This document shows, piece after piece, positions 7,432-13,944 of a DNA stretch of 19,093 bases. How positions within the stretch are numbered: position 1 is the stretch's first letter; the number at the start of each line of letters is the position of its first letter. The DNA comes from Eggerthellaceae bacterium (lineage in GTDB: Bacteria; Actinomycetota; Coriobacteriia; Coriobacteriales; Eggerthellaceae), in the NCBI GenBank assembly GCA_900753095.1, contig CAADXT010000040.1:1-19093 (forward strand), given 5' to 3'. The notes beneath the pieces were generated by a model. The model had not been told where the DNA came from and ran no database searches. It worked only from the letters and a program-made list of their open reading frames with translations. Position numbers and translations under genes: made by a program.

Positions 7432-7457
7432 TTGCGTCGTTCTCCTGAACGACGCAA
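7432..7457 (+). terminator. Hairpin after aspS, terminator-like without T-run
   Basis: TTGCGTCGTTC (7432-7442), loop TCCT, GAACGACGCAA (7447-7457): a perfect 11-bp stem 8 nt after the aspS stop, followed by GACATACG rather than T. It shares the GTTC-4nt-GAAC tip with the hairpin after leuB and, like it, immediately precedes a copy of the structured intergenic element. Confidence 0.55.
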
Positions 7458-7473
7458 GACATACGAAACGCTA

Positions 7474-7599
7474 TGACGCTGCGCGAGCCTCTGACGGCAC
7501 AGCTGGTGGTCCAAGCGGGCTGGACGTGCGAAGCACGCCTGACGCCCGCTTTCCCGCCATCTGCACTCGTCAGAGGCTCGCTCGCTGTTTCGTCCGAAA
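7474..7599 (+). repeat. Structured intergenic element, copy B (short form)
   Basis: Partner of copy A (3894-4090). The outer helix is GAGCCTCTGACG (7485-7496) with CGTCAGAGGCTC (7568-7579). Relative to A, two C-to-T changes on the left are matched by two G-to-A changes on the right, so pairing is kept. The second helix is CAGCTGGTGG (7500-7509) with CCGCCATCTG (7554-7563), imperfect. The interior has one arm, AGCGGG/CCCGCT (7514-7519 with 7545-7550), capped by CGTGC-gaa-GCACG (7525-7529 with 7533-7537). The two extra arms of copy A are absent. No credible gene is inside. Confidence 0.7.
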
Positions 7600-7849
7600 A
7601 TGCGATGATGCTACGGTTCTGCTTGACATGCCATCTTCGCGAACTCGCGTAGCGTATTGTGCTACGCTCGTGAGCCCTGCGAACCTGCGAAACTGGGGTG
7701 GGCCTCGATGGCTTGCTGGTGCATACCCTGAATTTCAATTGATTCCTTGATTCGCTTTGGGTCGGGGATTTCTTGCTAATTAAGGGCTGTTGCCCGCTGA
7801 TGCTGTGGGGTACGATTGCGAATGGTGCTTGAAAGGGAAAGGATGCATG
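7600..7849 (+). other. Non-coding gap between element B and the HAD gene
   Basis: No gene is supported here. It contains a perfect TTGACA hexamer at 7623-7628 without a matching -10, and a hairpin GCGTAGC-gtattgt-GCTACGC (7647-7653 with 7661-7667). Near the HAD gene, TTGCCC (7790) and TACGAT (7811-7816), 15 nt apart, are a poor promoter candidate. The stretch GGGTCGGG followed by T-rich sequence near 7760 also occurs just after copy A near 4093, so part of this gap may be an insertion relative to the copy A flank. Confidence 0.4.
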
Positions 7850-8635
7850 ATGGGGAATAAGAAGTACTTTTTCTTCGATTACGATGGCACGTTGGCAGTG
7901 CCTCGTACGCGTACCATTCCCAAAAGCACCCTTCAGGCGCTTGACGAGTTGCGGGCTCAAGGGCATTTCATTGCCCTGGCAACAGGGCGCTTGCAGATAA
8001 ACGCGGTTGACTACATCGATTCTGCCGGCATCACCAATATCGTGGCCGACGGCGGCTATTCTGTGACGCTCAACGGCGACTTGAAGTGGATGGAGGGCCT
8101 TCCGCTTGATCCGGTGAAGAAGAGCCTCCATATCCTTGATGAGCAAGGCATTCCCTGGGCGGTTAGCACCACCAACGAGCTGGTGCGCTATTCTCCCCGT
8201 GAAGACTTTGCCGAGATCGCCGGCGACTACTATGTTCCAACCGAATATGATCCGACACTGCGCATTGATGACTTGACCTGCGTGTACAAGGCATATATCC
8301 CTTGCTCTGCCAAGGACGAGCCCATGGTGTTCGCCACCGGCGCGCTTGATGGGGTGCCGCATGTTCGCTACGATTCCGACACCATCTTCATTGAGCCGAT
8401 GGACAAGCAGCGCGGCATCAAGCGCATGATGGATCTGCTTGGCGCCCCTTACGAAGACGTTGTGGTGTTCGGCGACGGGTTCAACGATGTGTCCATGTTC
8501 ATTCCGGAGTGGACATCGATTGCCATGGGCAACGCTCGCGAAGTGCTGAAAGAGCGTGCTGATTTCGTTACCACCAACTGCGACGATGACGGGATAATGA
8601 ACGCTTGCAAGCATTATGGCTGGATTCGAGGCTAG
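7850..8635 (+). CDS. HAD-superfamily phosphatase, Cof-like (type IIB)
   Basis: Predicted cytosolic phosphatase of the Cof/YidA-like haloacid dehalogenase group; the substrate is unknown. Motif I is FDYDGTLA, with nucleophile Asp10 and acid/base Asp12 counted from the chosen start. Motif II is the Thr in LATGR, the motif III Lys lies in DKQRGIKRM, and motif IV is GDGFNDVSMF. The cap lies between motifs II and III. At about 261 residues it has family length. The ATG at 7850 is chosen because AAAGG lies 7 nt upstream; the adjacent ATG at 7847 and a TTG at 7790 are alternatives with poorer spacing. The stop is 1 nt from the probable start of the next gene, so the two are one transcription unit. 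Confidence 0.9.
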   Translation: MGNKKYFFFDYDGTLAVPRTRTIPKSTLQALDELRAQGHFIALATGRLQINAVDYIDSAGITNIVADGGYSVTLNGDLKWMEGLPLDPVKKSLHILDEQGIPWAVSTTNELVRYSPREDFAEIAGDYYVPTEYDPTLRIDDLTCVYKAYIPCSAKDEPMVFATGALDGVPHVRYDSDTIFIEPMDKQRGIKRMMDLLGAPYEDVVVFGDGFNDVSMFIPEWTSIAMGNAREVLKERADFVTTNCDDDGIMNACKHYGWIRG

Positions 8636-8636
8636 C

Positions 8637-9218
8637 ATGGGACGCATAGAGAACGCATGGCGGCATTTCCGCACTATCACGCATCATAAGGTTCTGGTTT
8701 GCCAGCATTGCTTCAAGGTCGGGCTGTACCGCCAGGGCATCATGCACGACCTTTCCAAATACTCGCCAACCGAGTTCAGGGTTGGGGTGAACTACTATCA
8801 GGGAGACAGGAGCCCCAACACGGCCGAGCGTGCTGATTTAGGCTACTCGACAGCATGGTTGCACCATAAGGGGCGAAATCGCCACCATTACGAGTACTGG
8901 ATCGACATGAAGGGCAACCGCGATGCCACTTTTGAGGGCAAGCCGATGCCTACGCGCTATGTGGTGGAGATGTTCTGCGACCGTATGGCAGCGAGCAAAG
9001 TGTACCAGGGCAGTGCCTACACCGATGCCAGCGCCTTGGAGTATTTCAAGCTTGAGCAGAGCGCCAAGGGCGAGATCCTGATGCACCCCGATACCAAGGC
9101 TTTGCTGGAGCGTATGCTCACGTGGCTTGCCGAAGATGGGGAAGAGGTAGCCCTCCGTCGTGTGCGAAACGAGATAGTGAAGCCTAAATACCGAGAGCCC
9201 AATACCCCGAAGTTCTGA
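8637..9218 (+). CDS. DUF5662 family protein
   Basis: Conserved protein of unknown function, 193 residues from this start. The family is recognised from its conserved run: an N-terminal HFRTITHHK, then LVCQHCFKVGLY, IMHDLSKYSPTEF, a YYQGDRSPN segment, WLHHKGRNRHHYEYW, and MFCDRMAASK. The many His and Asp residues (HDLSKY, HHKGRNRHH) suggest a metal site reminiscent of HD-type hydrolases, but that is inference. The ATG at 8637 has GAGG 5 nt upstream and aligns with the conserved region; the ATG at 8616 would overlap the HAD gene and lacks a good ribosome-binding site. It is nearly contiguous with the HAD phosphatase gene, so a joint metabolic role is possible. Confidence 0.85.
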   Translation: MGRIENAWRHFRTITHHKVLVCQHCFKVGLYRQGIMHDLSKYSPTEFRVGVNYYQGDRSPNTAERADLGYSTAWLHHKGRNRHHYEYWIDMKGNRDATFEGKPMPTRYVVEMFCDRMAASKVYQGSAYTDASALEYFKLEQSAKGEILMHPDTKALLERMLTWLAEDGEEVALRRVRNEIVKPKYREPNTPKF

Positions 9219-9515
9219 TGAGTTGCAATGGTGCCACGCGCAAAGCCAATGGCGCATCGAGGCTTTGATTGCTCGGCACGGCATGCAAGCTAGCGTTCCG
9301 TCTTTTCAACCCGGCTACTCCCATTGGCTTCGTACTCGTTGATTTGCCGGCGGGTGCTTGGCATGAGGTTCGGGAGTTCGATAGAGACAATCCTTTTTTG
9401 GATGCGTTGAAACCTGTTGGAATAGCAAAGAGGCTGAAGCTCAAGCTGAGCTGCAGCCTCTTTTCGTGTACTGAATAAGAACTGCTTCCAACCGGCGCCC
9501 TGGGCGTGGGCTTGG
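9219..9515. other. Gap between convergent genes, no supported gene
   Basis: Between the DUF5662 stop and the cysE stop. It holds an inverted repeat CAAAGCC/GGCTTTG (9241-9247 with 9261-9267) and the terminator at 9430-9464. A frame at 9269-9478 is open, but it starts with TTG without a ribosome-binding site and runs through the terminator, so I do not call it. Confidence 0.5.
9430..9464 (+). terminator. Bidirectional terminator between DUF5662 gene and cysE
   Basis: GAGGCTG (9430-9436) and AGCTCA (9438-9443) pair with TGAGCT (9447-9452) and CAGCCTC (9454-9460) around an AGC loop with one A-G mismatch, giving 13 bp. TTTT follows on the plus strand. On the minus strand the stem is followed by TTTGCTATT, so it can also serve cysE. 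Confidence 0.85.
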
Positions 9516-10427
9516 TTATTCCGTATCCACAAGCTTCTTTTTTGGCTGACGCACGTTCACCTTCTGGCTTGCCAGGCTTACACGGGAGTGAGCAGGGATG
9601 GATTCGGTTACGAAGGCGCTGCCTGCGATAACGGTGTCTTCGCCTACCACGGTTTCTCCGCCCAGCACGCTGGCGTTGGAGTAGATGGTTACATTGTCCT
9701 CGATGGTGGGGTGACGCTTTACGCCGGCAAGCTTTTGGCCTGCACGGGTGGAAAGGGCACCGAGCGTTACGCCCTGGTAGATCTTCACGTGGTTGCCGAT
9801 GATGGTGGTTTCGCCGATTACCACACCTGTTGCATGGTCGATGAAGAAGTACTCGCCAATGGTTGCGCCGGCGTTGATATCGACGCCGGTACCGCTATGG
9901 GCGTACTCGGTCATGATGCGGGGGATGAGCGGCACGTTCTGCGTGTACAGTTCGTGTGCGATGCGGTACACGAAGATGGCGAAGAACCCAGGATACGAGA
10001 AGATGATCTCTTCCTTGCTCTGAGCTGCTGGGTCGCCATCGAAGGCAGCCTGGACATCGGTAAGCAGCACGCGCTGGATTTCGGGCAGCTTCTCGAAGAA
10101 GTTCTTGCAGATTTCATCTACACGCTGCTCAACCTCGGCTTCGCTGATGTTTTCCGCACCTTTGAACAGCAGCGCTTCTTTCAGCTGGCGGCGCAATGAA
10201 TCTTCGATGCGGATAAGCGTTTCGCCGATGAAGTACTCGGGATTGGTGCCCGTAGGGGTTTCGTCGCCGAAGTAGCGAGGAAACATCACGCGGCGCAGAT
10301 CTTTGATGATGTTGATGATGGCTTTCTTGTTAGGGAAGTGCCTATCAGGATCGGTGAAGAAGATTTCGGTGGCGCTGTAGTTCTTGGCGATACCGGCAAC
10401 AATGGCGTCGAGGTTTTCGTTGAACAT
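9516..10427 (-). CDS. cysE: Serine O-acetyltransferase, long (EpsC-like) type
   Basis: Transfers acetyl from acetyl-CoA to L-serine, giving O-acetylserine for cysteine synthesis; cytosolic trimer or hexamer. It has 303 residues: an alpha-helical N-terminal domain (about 1-165) and a left-handed beta-helix of hexapeptide repeats (about 180-280). The active-site region is GVDINAGATIGEYFFIDHATG, with catalytic His198 (E. coli His158) and Asp183; RHP at 238-240 is also typical. The N-terminal half (YSATEIFFTDPDRHFPNKKA) marks the longer form found in many anaerobes. AAAGAGGA sits 5 nt before the ATG. No cysK is adjacent. A good promoter (TTGGAG-17-TACGAT) lies upstream. Confidence 0.93.
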   Translation of the reverse strand: MFNENLDAIVAGIAKNYSATEIFFTDPDRHFPNKKAIINIIKDLRRVMFPRYFGDETPTGTNPEYFIGETLIRIEDSLRRQLKEALLFKGAENISEAEVEQRVDEICKNFFEKLPEIQRVLLTDVQAAFDGDPAAQSKEEIIFSYPGFFAIFVYRIAHELYTQNVPLIPRIMTEYAHSGTGVDINAGATIGEYFFIDHATGVVIGETTIIGNHVKIYQGVTLGALSTRAGQKLAGVKRHPTIEDNVTIYSNASVLGGETVVGEDTVIAGSAFVTESIPAHSRVSLASQKVNVRQPKKKLVDTE

Positions 10428-10484
10428 GCGGTCCTCTTTCGGTTGTTGGCGCTCCTTGTGGGGCGGGCTCTTTTTGTTTCACCT

Positions 10485-10513
10485 ATCGTAACGTGAACCG
10501 AAGTGCTCTCCAA
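10485..10513 (-). promoter_or_regulatory. cysE promoter
   Basis: Read on the minus strand, TTGGAG (10508-10513) and TACGAT (10485-10490) are 17 nt apart. This gives a leader of about 50 nt before the cysE ATG. No operator-like dyad overlaps it. Confidence 0.55.
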
Positions 10514-10794
10514 TACACGAACCGCTAATTCCGACCATTTTTGTAGGTTTTTGGCTGGGGCGAAGCGCAATACCGAGCAGATGCAGAGAGATGTTGGGAT
10601 AAAGGCGCTGAAATATGGGGATTCGATTGCTGATATGTGGTGAATTAGTTAGATAAACTAACTAAATTTCCCAATACGCTAAAGTTGCTTTTTGCATTTA
10701 TTGGACAAAGTGCATAAGTTTGAAGAGAATCTAGCGCATTGCTCGGACGAACGATGCGAATAGGGCTGCTCTCCGCAGCGCAAAGGAGATAATT
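10514..10794. promoter_or_regulatory. cysE-degV divergent spacer with a 21-nt AT-rich palindrome
   Basis: The whole cysE-degV gap is 10428-10794; this part holds the degV upstream region. TTAGTTAG (10645-10652) and CTAACTAA (10658-10665), separated by ATAAA, form a perfect 8-bp inverted repeat, 130 nt before degV. Downstream, TTGCAT (10692-10697) with TAAGTT (10715-10720), or TTGGAC (10701) with GAGAAT (10725), are weak degV promoter candidates. The palindrome looks like an operator upstream of that promoter. Nothing else is visible. Confidence 0.45.
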
Positions 10795-11631
10795 GTGGTT
10801 CGCATCATCGTTGATTCCGGGTCCGACCTGTTGCCAGAGGTGGCGAAGGAGCGGGGTATCGAAGTCCTGCCGCTGCTTGCAAACGTTGACGGAACGGAAT
10901 ATCGCGACGGGATCGATCTGGGGCGCGATGCGTTCTACGAGCTGCTCGAGGAAACGGGAAGCTTCCCTAAAACTTCGCAGGTTTCGCCCCATACGTTTGC
11001 CGAGGCGTTCAGAGAAGCTCGCGAGGCTGGCGACGAGGTCATCGCCCTTACCCTCTCGTCTGCTCTCAGCGGCACCTACCAGAGCGCAAAGCTTGCGCAG
11101 GCGATGGTGGGGGAAGAGGGCATCTACGTAATAGATTCCCTTTCCGCTACTTACGTGATTGCGCTTGTTGCAGAGTATGCCTGCGCATTGCGCGACGAAG
11201 GGCTTTCAACGAAGCAGATCGTCTCTGAAATCGAGCGCTTCAAGGGGCGTGTGAAGCTGGTTGCCGTGCTGGACACGCTCGAGTACCTTCAGCGTGGCGG
11301 CCGTCTGCCTAAGGCTGCCGCACGTATCGGCGAGGCTGCGAAGCTCAAGCCCGTCGTGGTCATCACCGAGGAAGGCGAAGTTGGTTTGAGCACTGCTGTG
11401 CTGGGACGCAAACGCGCGCTTGATGCCTTGGTGAAGAACGTTGCCAAATGCCCAGCCGATCCGGCATTTCCGGCCATCCCTATTTACTCGTACGGAACCA
11501 AAAGCTGCGAAAAGATGATCGAGCGTTTGGCGGATACCGGAATGGAGCTTTCCGACAAGCGTCAAATCGGGTTCGTCATCGGCTCCCATATCGGGCCAGG
11601 GGCCTACGGCGTGGTGTATGTGGCCAAGTAG
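10795..11631 (+). CDS. DegV family fatty-acid-binding protein (FakB-like)
   Basis: DegV/FakB proteins bind a fatty acid and present it to a FakA kinase for phosphorylation and entry into phospholipid synthesis. At 278 residues it has family length. Motifs are IIVDSGSDL near the N-terminus, KTSQVSP (59-65), SSALSGTYQSA (88-98) with the lipid-headgroup Ser/Thr, and DTLEYLQRGGRL in the C-terminal domain. The start is GTG with AAAGGAG 6 nt upstream. It is a single gene, divergent from cysE; no fakA/DAK2 gene is in the window, so which lipid it serves is not shown. Confidence 0.93.
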   Translation: MVRIIVDSGSDLLPEVAKERGIEVLPLLANVDGTEYRDGIDLGRDAFYELLEETGSFPKTSQVSPHTFAEAFREAREAGDEVIALTLSSALSGTYQSAKLAQAMVGEEGIYVIDSLSATYVIALVAEYACALRDEGLSTKQIVSEIERFKGRVKLVAVLDTLEYLQRGGRLPKAAARIGEAAKLKPVVVITEEGEVGLSTAVLGRKRALDALVKNVAKCPADPAFPAIPIYSYGTKSCEKMIERLADTGMELSDKRQIGFVIGSHIGPGAYGVVYVAK

Positions 11632-11853
11632 GGAAATTGAACCTGTCGCACAAGGAGTTGCCTGGCGCTTGCGCTCCTAGGTTCGGTTGGGGCGTTTGCG
11701 GGAATTCGAGACAATTATCCAGACATGTCTTAGAAAGTTATCCAAGGCTAATTTATTCTGATCGTCACTGATGGAACAGGTATCATGGGCACCGATAAAC
11801 AAAGAGCCTTCCTTCTTTGCAGGATGCGAAGGCGCAATTGAATCGAGGTACCT
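11632..11853 (+). other. Gap upstream of the DUF2797-like gene
   Basis: No gene is seen. Features are AAATTGAACC at 11634-11643, the same 10-mer as one of the operator-like sites upstream of the XRE-aminotransferase gene; TTATCCA twice (11715-11721 and 11738-11744) flanking the palindrome AGACATGTCT (11721-11730); and GCCTTC/GAAGGC around 11809-11836. A promoter is not clear. Confidence 0.35.
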
Positions 11854-12774
11854 ATGACACGTTTTCATGGCACGCATACCACCGTGCTTGCCGGGCATGG
11901 CTTCGACGAGGCGGGCCCTTATCTGCTGATAAACGATATCGATGAGGCTACGCAGCATCGGTTTTCCGTTCGGAGAAGAACCTTCACGTTGAAGCAGCTG
12001 CCGCAACGTTATTGTGTGGGGCGTTTCGACCTGCTCACCCACCGGAAAAGCGTATGCCCGCTTAGTATCGAGCTGCTTCCCACGGAAAAGGACGATATGT
12101 GCCCAGCCTGCAGGGAGGCCACAGGGTTCAACCCTTCCTTTTATTACGCGGAAACGATATCTCCTCAGCAGCGCACATACAATGAAACGCCCCATTATGT
12201 GTACTTGGCCTATTTCTCGCCACAGCATATCAAGGCGGGTATTTCGTCGGAGACCAGGGGTATTGAGCGATTGCTGGAGCAAGGTGCTCGTGCGGCGCGC
12301 ATCGTAGGGCGTTTCCCGAATGCCGATGAGGCGCGCGGGCTTGAGGCGGCGCTGTGCTCTCAGCCTCAGATTTTCGAGACCATGCGCGCTTCCCTGAAGG
12401 CACGCTTGCTTGCCGAAGAGCCATACAACCCCGAGGCTGCGTGCAATACGCTTGATGCGCGGGCAGGGGAATTGGCGAAGGTACCTGCAGTGCATGAGGC
12501 GGGCTTTTCGCTTGCGGAGCCAGCGCAGGACCTTTCATCTAGCTATTTTGGTGGTCCTTCGCCTGATGTGAGCGAGCTTCAGTTGCCCGAGGGCCACGAA
12601 AGCGAATGCGCAGGCACGTGCCTTGGCATGGTGGGCGACAAGCTGGTTATGCAGCAGGGCAGCTTCGGCTACGTAGTTTCCTTGAAGGAATGGAAAGGCC
12701 ATGCGGTTGACCTGCTGGAAGATGAGGTTGCGTTCGAATACGATTCGGCGCCTCAACAGATTTCCTTGTTCTAG
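11854..12774 (+). CDS. DUF2797-like protein with Cys4 zinc site
   Basis: Protein of unknown function, 306 residues. Residues about 115-168 (YVYLAYF, IKAGISSE, RLLEQGARAARIVGRF, EARGLEAAL) resemble DUF2797 and, loosely, a GIY-YIG-type core; I do not claim nuclease activity. Before that, Cys54, Cys68, Cys83 and Cys86 (the last two as CPAC) look like a zinc ribbon. The C-terminal third has no recognised domain and contains a short ESECAGTCLGMVGDKL segment typical of a small beta domain. The start has GAGG about 6 nt upstream. It stands alone and has its own terminator downstream. Confidence 0.75.
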   Translation: MTRFHGTHTTVLAGHGFDEAGPYLLINDIDEATQHRFSVRRRTFTLKQLPQRYCVGRFDLLTHRKSVCPLSIELLPTEKDDMCPACREATGFNPSFYYAETISPQQRTYNETPHYVYLAYFSPQHIKAGISSETRGIERLLEQGARAARIVGRFPNADEARGLEAALCSQPQIFETMRASLKARLLAEEPYNPEAACNTLDARAGELAKVPAVHEAGFSLAEPAQDLSSSYFGGPSPDVSELQLPEGHESECAGTCLGMVGDKLVMQQGSFGYVVSLKEWKGHAVDLLEDEVAFEYDSAPQQISLF

Positions 12775-12796
12775 GCCATTTTTTCGTGTTTCTTGG

Positions 12797-12832
12797 AGCC
12801 CTACGTCCCTTTGGTGGTCGTGGGGCTTTTCT
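12797..12832 (+). terminator. Terminator after the DUF2797-like gene
   Basis: AGCCCTACG (12797-12805) pairs with CGTGGGGCT (12819-12827), with one T-G pair, followed by TTTTCT. It lies 22 nt after the stop. Confidence 0.75.
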
Positions 12833-12840
12833 GCGCACGG

Positions 12841-12896
12841 TTTACAAGTGACGTTGTGTTCCTTATAGTTTTATCAATAAGTAACGCAGCGTCACT
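12841..12896 (+). promoter_or_regulatory. Promoter of the DUF3737 gene inside a long inverted repeat
   Basis: TTTACA (12841-12846) and TATAGT (12865-12870), 18 nt apart, each match the consensus in five of six positions. AGTGACGTTGTGTT (12847-12860) and AACGCAGCGTCACT (12883-12896) pair over 14 bp with two G-T wobbles. The left arm fills the -35/-10 spacer and the right arm covers the start of transcription. Inside, CTTAT/ATAAG can extend the stem. This arrangement fits a repressor operator or a 5'-end hairpin. Confidence 0.6.
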
Positions 12897-12931
12897 AAAA
12901 TAGCGCGCAGCAGGAAAGGACTATATACGCC

Positions 12932-13831
12932 ATGGCATTGAACACGGAGCAGAAAACGCTGGTGGAAGAGCGTGTGTTGGAGGGCGAACGAGCTGCCTTT
13001 GCCAGCAGGGGCGTTCAATTTGAAAAGTGCGTGTTTGCCAATGGCGAGTCGCCCTTGAAGGAAAGCCGTGGCATTGCGCTTTCTGGCTGCAACTTCGAAT
13101 GGAAGTATCCGCTGTGGTATTGCGATGATGTGCAGGTTGAGAATTGTGTGTGGCTGGAGATGGCGCGCTCGGGTGTGTGGTACACCAACAACATTGTAGT
13201 GAGCAACTCTGTCCTGCAGGCGCCCAAGAACTTCCGTCGGTGCAACGGCGTTGAACTCAACAACGTCACGTTTGCCGATGCGGCGGAAACGCTGTGGATG
13301 TGCCAAGGGGTGCGCCTTAACCAGGTTCAAGCGCGCGGCGACTACTTCGCCCTGAACAGCGCGGACCTTTTTGTGGACGGCTTAACCCTAACGGGTAACT
13401 ACTGTTTCGACAGCGCGCGCAACGTTGAGGTGAACAGCTCGAAGCTCATTTCCAAGGACGCATTTTGGAACACCGAGAATGTGGTGGTACGCGATAGCAT
13501 TATCGTGGGTGAGTATTTAGGTTGGAACTCTAAGAACCTTACGTTCATCAACTGCACCATCGAAAGCCTGCAGGGCTTGTGCTATATCGAGAACTTGAAG
13601 ATGGTTAACTGCAAACTACTGAACACTACCCTTGCCTTTGAGTATTCCTCAGTGGATGCTCAGATCGATTCGAGCGTTGCCAGCGTGCTGAACCCAGCAA
13701 GTGGAACCATTCAATGTGAAAGTATTGGCGAGCTTGTTATCGAACCTGACCAGGTTGATGCTTCAAAGACGCGCATTGTGTGCACAGCGGGCGCATCTCA
13801 GGTACAAACGCGCGTATCGTGGCGCAAGTAG
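12932..13831 (+). CDS. DUF3737 family protein, right-handed beta-helix-like
   Basis: A 299-residue protein of unknown function. Almost the whole length consists of irregular repeats of about 20 residues of the kind GVELNNVTFAD, LFVDGLTLTGN, NVEVNSSKLIS, NLTFINCTIES. These are rich in Asn, Cys and Val, as in pectate-lyase-like beta-helices. The N-terminal segment (ERVLEGERAAFASRGVQFEKCVFANGE, in part) and WKYPLWYCDD are typical of DUF3737. It has no signal peptide, so it is probably cytosolic. AGGAAAGGA lies 13 nt before the ATG, a long spacing, but no other start fits. The gene has its own operator-like promoter; patB lies 93 nt downstream and may be read through. Confidence 0.85.
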   Translation: MALNTEQKTLVEERVLEGERAAFASRGVQFEKCVFANGESPLKESRGIALSGCNFEWKYPLWYCDDVQVENCVWLEMARSGVWYTNNIVVSNSVLQAPKNFRRCNGVELNNVTFADAAETLWMCQGVRLNQVQARGDYFALNSADLFVDGLTLTGNYCFDSARNVEVNSSKLISKDAFWNTENVVVRDSIIVGEYLGWNSKNLTFINCTIESLQGLCYIENLKMVNCKLLNTTLAFEYSSVDAQIDSSVASVLNPASGTIQCESIGELVIEPDQVDASKTRIVCTAGASQVQTRVSWRK

Positions 13832-13869
13832 GTATAAAAGTACTAGGAGTAGCCAAAAGGAGTCGAAAG

Positions 13870-13944
13870 ATGAACTGTCACCCTTTGCCGTTCGGCTGTT
13901 TTGCTGCAAGCATCAGGAGGGAAGATGGAAGAGTTCGATTTTAG
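13870..13944 (+). CDS. Short upstream ORF overlapping the patB start
   Basis: An ATG at 13870 is preceded by AAAAGGAG with 7 nt spacing, a better ribosome-binding site than most genes here. The frame has 24 codons, two of them Cys (codons 3 and 10), and its TAG at 13942 lies 20 nt inside patB in another frame. The layout suits translational coupling or cysteine-responsive attenuation of a C-S lyase gene. The size is small and coding is unproven. Confidence 0.4.
   Translation: MNCHPLPFGCFAASIRREDGRVRF

Noticed and set aside
5585..8680. Long minus-strand open frame of 1031 codons antisense to aspS and the HAD gene
   Set aside because: It is the complement of two confidently identified genes plus intergenic sequence, has low-complexity His/Ala/Val composition and matches no family; it is a by-product of GC-rich codon bias.
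9269..9478. Plus-strand frame of 69 codons after the DUF5662 gene
   Set aside because: TTG start without a ribosome-binding site, and the frame reads through a strong terminator.
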